DNA of 7,450 nucleotides from the NCBI GenBank assembly GCA_002781265.1, contig PETS01000008.1, positions 1-7,450 of the forward strand, given 5' to 3'. Below are positions 6,179 to 7,450 of the stretch, piece after piece. The notes under the pieces are model-generated. The model saw only the letters and a program-made list of their open reading frames with translations, made no database searches and was not told the DNA's origin. Source of the stretch: Candidatus Falkowbacteria bacterium CG02_land_8_20_14_3_00_36_14 (GTDB taxonomy: Bacteria > Patescibacteriota > Patescibacteriia > Patescibacteriales > UM-FILTER-36-11). Position 1 is the first letter of the stretch. Each line of letters opens with the position of its first letter. Position numbers and translations under genes: made by a program.

Positions 6179-7435
6179 ATGAAGATAGTTTTAATCAACA
6201 ATTTATATGAGCCCTGGGCGCGGGGCGGGGCGGAAAACGTTGTAAAATCAATAAGACAAGAATTATTAAGCCAGGGTCATGAAGCAACAGTTATTGCTTC
6301 CAAGCCGTATTTTGCCAAGCCAAAAAACAAAGACAAAGATATATATTATATTTCCGGCATATATTTTAATTTAGCAAAATGGCCTAAATTTATTAGATTA
6401 TTTTGGCATGGCTTGGATATGTTTGATGTCGGCAGTTATATGGCAGTCAGATCAATATTAAAAAAAGCCAAGCCGGATATGGCATTCACCCATAATTTAA
6501 AAGGCATAGGATTTTTATTGCCGGCGCTTTTCAAGCAATTAAAAATAAAACATATCCATGCCCTGCACGACATCCAGCTCATCCATCCCAGCGGACTATT
6601 AATAAGAGGTGAAGAAAAAAAGATTGATTCGCTATTTAATAAAATTTATATCTGGCTTAATAAAAAATTATTCAATTCTCCCTACGCGGTTATTTCGCCT
6701 TCAAACTGGCTGATGGATTTGCATAGCCGAAATGGATTTTTCAAAAATTCCAAAAAAATAATTCTGCCTAATCCGATAAATCCCCGTCATTCTGAGCCTG
6801 CGACAGCAGGCGAAGAATCCCGTGGATTTAAAATTGACAAGCCGGATACCCGTCATTCTGAACGAGCGATAGCGAGTGAAGAATCCCGTAGAAAAATAAT
6901 TTACGAGCCAAATAATTATTTCAAATTTTTATATGCCGGCCAGATAGAAGAGCATAAAGGCATAATTTTTTTGATTAAGGCATTTATTAAATTAAGCCAA
7001 AGTAATAAAAATTGGCAATGTGAATTAATAATAGCCGGGGATGGCTCGGAATTTACCAAGGCCAAAAAAACAGCGTCTGGCTATAATAATATAAAATTAT
7101 TAGGCCGGGTGGGGGAAGTGGATGTTTTTAAATTAATGCAAAATTCCGACTGCTTAATCGTGCCTTCGCTATGCTATGAAAATTCTCCGACCGTAATTTA
7201 TGAAGCGTTTCAGGCCGGACTACCGGTTTTAGCTTCGCGCCTCGGTGGAATTCCGGAGCTGATAAAAAATGAAAAATTTTTATTCAATCCCGGGGATGAG
7301 TATGATTTGATAGATAAAATAAAGTGGGTGATTGAGAATTACTGTGAATTAGAAAAAGAGGTTAAAGAAAACGAAAAAATAATCAATAATTTCAAAGAGG
7401 AAGATTATATTAAAAGATTAATTAATACAGTTTAA
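6179..7435 (+). CDS. GT4 family glycosyltransferase carrying two in-frame repeat insertions
   Basis: This GT-B fold glycosyltransferase has 418 residues from the chosen ATG. It begins MKIVLINNLYEPWARGGAEN, the usual GT4 opening with the GGAE loop at 16-19. H130-D131 lies in the acceptor-side ALHDIQLIHP region, and SPSNW (173-177) precedes the linker. The C-terminal domain has YAGQIEEHKG (252-261, with K260), IIAGDGSE (284-291), LLGRVGE (307-313), and the EX7E motif with E334 and E342 in YENSPTVIYEAF. GLPVLASRLGGIPELI follows. The ATG at 6179 is preferred over the in-frame TTG at 6164, because the family starts at this methionine and neither has a Shine-Dalgarno site. Between the two domains, residues 202-237 are encoded by two copies of a dispersed-type repeat (RHSEPATAGEESR and RHSERAIASEESR), which lengthens the linker by about 40 residues. 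All catalytic motifs are intact, so the enzyme may still work. It probably adds a sugar to the same surface glycan as the neighbouring enzymes. Confidence 0.92.
   Translation: MKIVLINNLYEPWARGGAENVVKSIRQELLSQGHEATVIASKPYFAKPKNKDKDIYYISGIYFNLAKWPKFIRLFWHGLDMFDVGSYMAVRSILKKAKPDMAFTHNLKGIGFLLPALFKQLKIKHIHALHDIQLIHPSGLLIRGEEKKIDSLFNKIYIWLNKKLFNSPYAVISPSNWLMDLHSRNGFFKNSKKIILPNPINPRHSEPATAGEESRGFKIDKPDTRHSERAIASEESRRKIIYEPNNYFKFLYAGQIEEHKGIIFLIKAFIKLSQSNKNWQCELIIAGDGSEFTKAKKTASGYNNIKLLGRVGEVDVFKLMQNSDCLIVPSLCYENSPTVIYEAFQAGLPVLASRLGGIPELIKNEKFLFNPGDEYDLIDKIKWVIENYCELEKEVKENEKIINNFKEEDYIKRLINTV
6783..6823 (+). repeat. 41-bp interspersed repeat, copy 1 (CCCGTCATTCTGA...GAAGAATCCCGT)
   Basis: This unit begins CCCGTCATTCTGA and ends GAAGAATCCCGT, with a perfect 6-bp hairpin GCCTGC/GCAGGC (6796-6801 and 6806-6811) around a GACA loop in the middle. 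It shares 34 of 41 bases with the second copy 66 bp downstream, and the differences cluster in the hairpin region. It is read as RHSEPATAGEESR within the glycosyltransferase. From memory, sequences of the form GTCATTCTGAG...GAAGAATC are frequent dispersed repeats in several bacterial groups, including CPR genomes. Confidence 0.8.
6849..6889 (+). repeat. 41-bp interspersed repeat, copy 2
   Basis: The outer arms CCCGTCATTCTGA and GAAGAATCCCGT are identical to copy 1, but the central part ACGAGCGATAGCGAGT differs and has lost the perfect hairpin. The offset from copy 1 is exactly 66 bp (22 codons), so both are read in the same frame, here as RHSERAIASEESR. The 25-bp spacer between the copies encodes part of GFKIDKPDT and looks like ordinary AT-rich local sequence. 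Confidence 0.8.
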
Positions 7436-7450
7436 AATAAAATTAAACAA

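Noticed and set aside
6783..6889. CRISPR-like array, because of repeated units with a regular spacer
   Set aside because: There are only two units, they differ at 7 of 41 positions, the spacer is short and coding, and no cas gene is near.

Overview
This AT-rich window looks like a surface-polysaccharide or glycoconjugate locus from an uncultivated bacterium, most likely of the Candidate Phyla Radiation (Patescibacteria, Parcubacteria-like). That guess rests on the FG-GAP repeat protein of a style common in that group, the weak or absent Shine-Dalgarno sites, the very tight gene packing, the CCTGCCTGCC/GGCAGGCAGG palindrome, and the GT2-DUF2304 pair. TGA is not read as a sense codon in any gene here. 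No RNA gene, CRISPR array, transposase or phage gene was seen.

Layout. Positions 1-276 are the 3' end of a surface FG-GAP/beta-propeller-type repeat protein. A 159-bp gap (277-435) follows and contains a perfect 20-bp palindrome. Then comes a forward run of five closely spaced genes: an SDR nucleotide-sugar enzyme related to UDP-glucuronate decarboxylase (436-1521), a DPM-like GT2 glycosyltransferase (1558-2229), a DUF2304 membrane protein (2236-2556), an unrecognised four-helix membrane protein (2561-2971) and a GT4 glycosyltransferase (2976-4121). Gaps inside the run are 36, 6, 4 and 4 bp, so it is probably one operon. A large polytopic membrane protein, possibly a GT-C type glycosyltransferase, lies on the reverse strand (4114-6144) and overlaps the end of the GT4 gene tail to tail by 8 bp. 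A second GT4 glycosyltransferase (6179-7435) diverges from it across a 34-bp gap.

How the genes may work together (inference): the SDR enzyme shapes a nucleotide sugar. The GT2 enzyme, anchored by the DUF2304 protein, could load a sugar onto polyprenyl phosphate. The two GT4 enzymes would extend a glycan at the cytoplasmic face. The GT-C-like protein would use lipid-linked sugar on the outer face.

The most notable observations are three kinds of palindromic or repeated DNA. Two of them sit inside coding sequence and remain in frame: a GC-rich, nested-hairpin element of about 82-115 bp in the membrane-protein gene, and two copies of a 41-bp repeat exactly 22 codons apart in the last GT4 gene. 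This resembles the Rickettsia palindromic element mode of protein-coding repeat insertion. In addition, the SDR enzyme keeps the UXS-family framework but has lost the Ser, Glu and Arg positions needed for decarboxylation in the characterised relatives.
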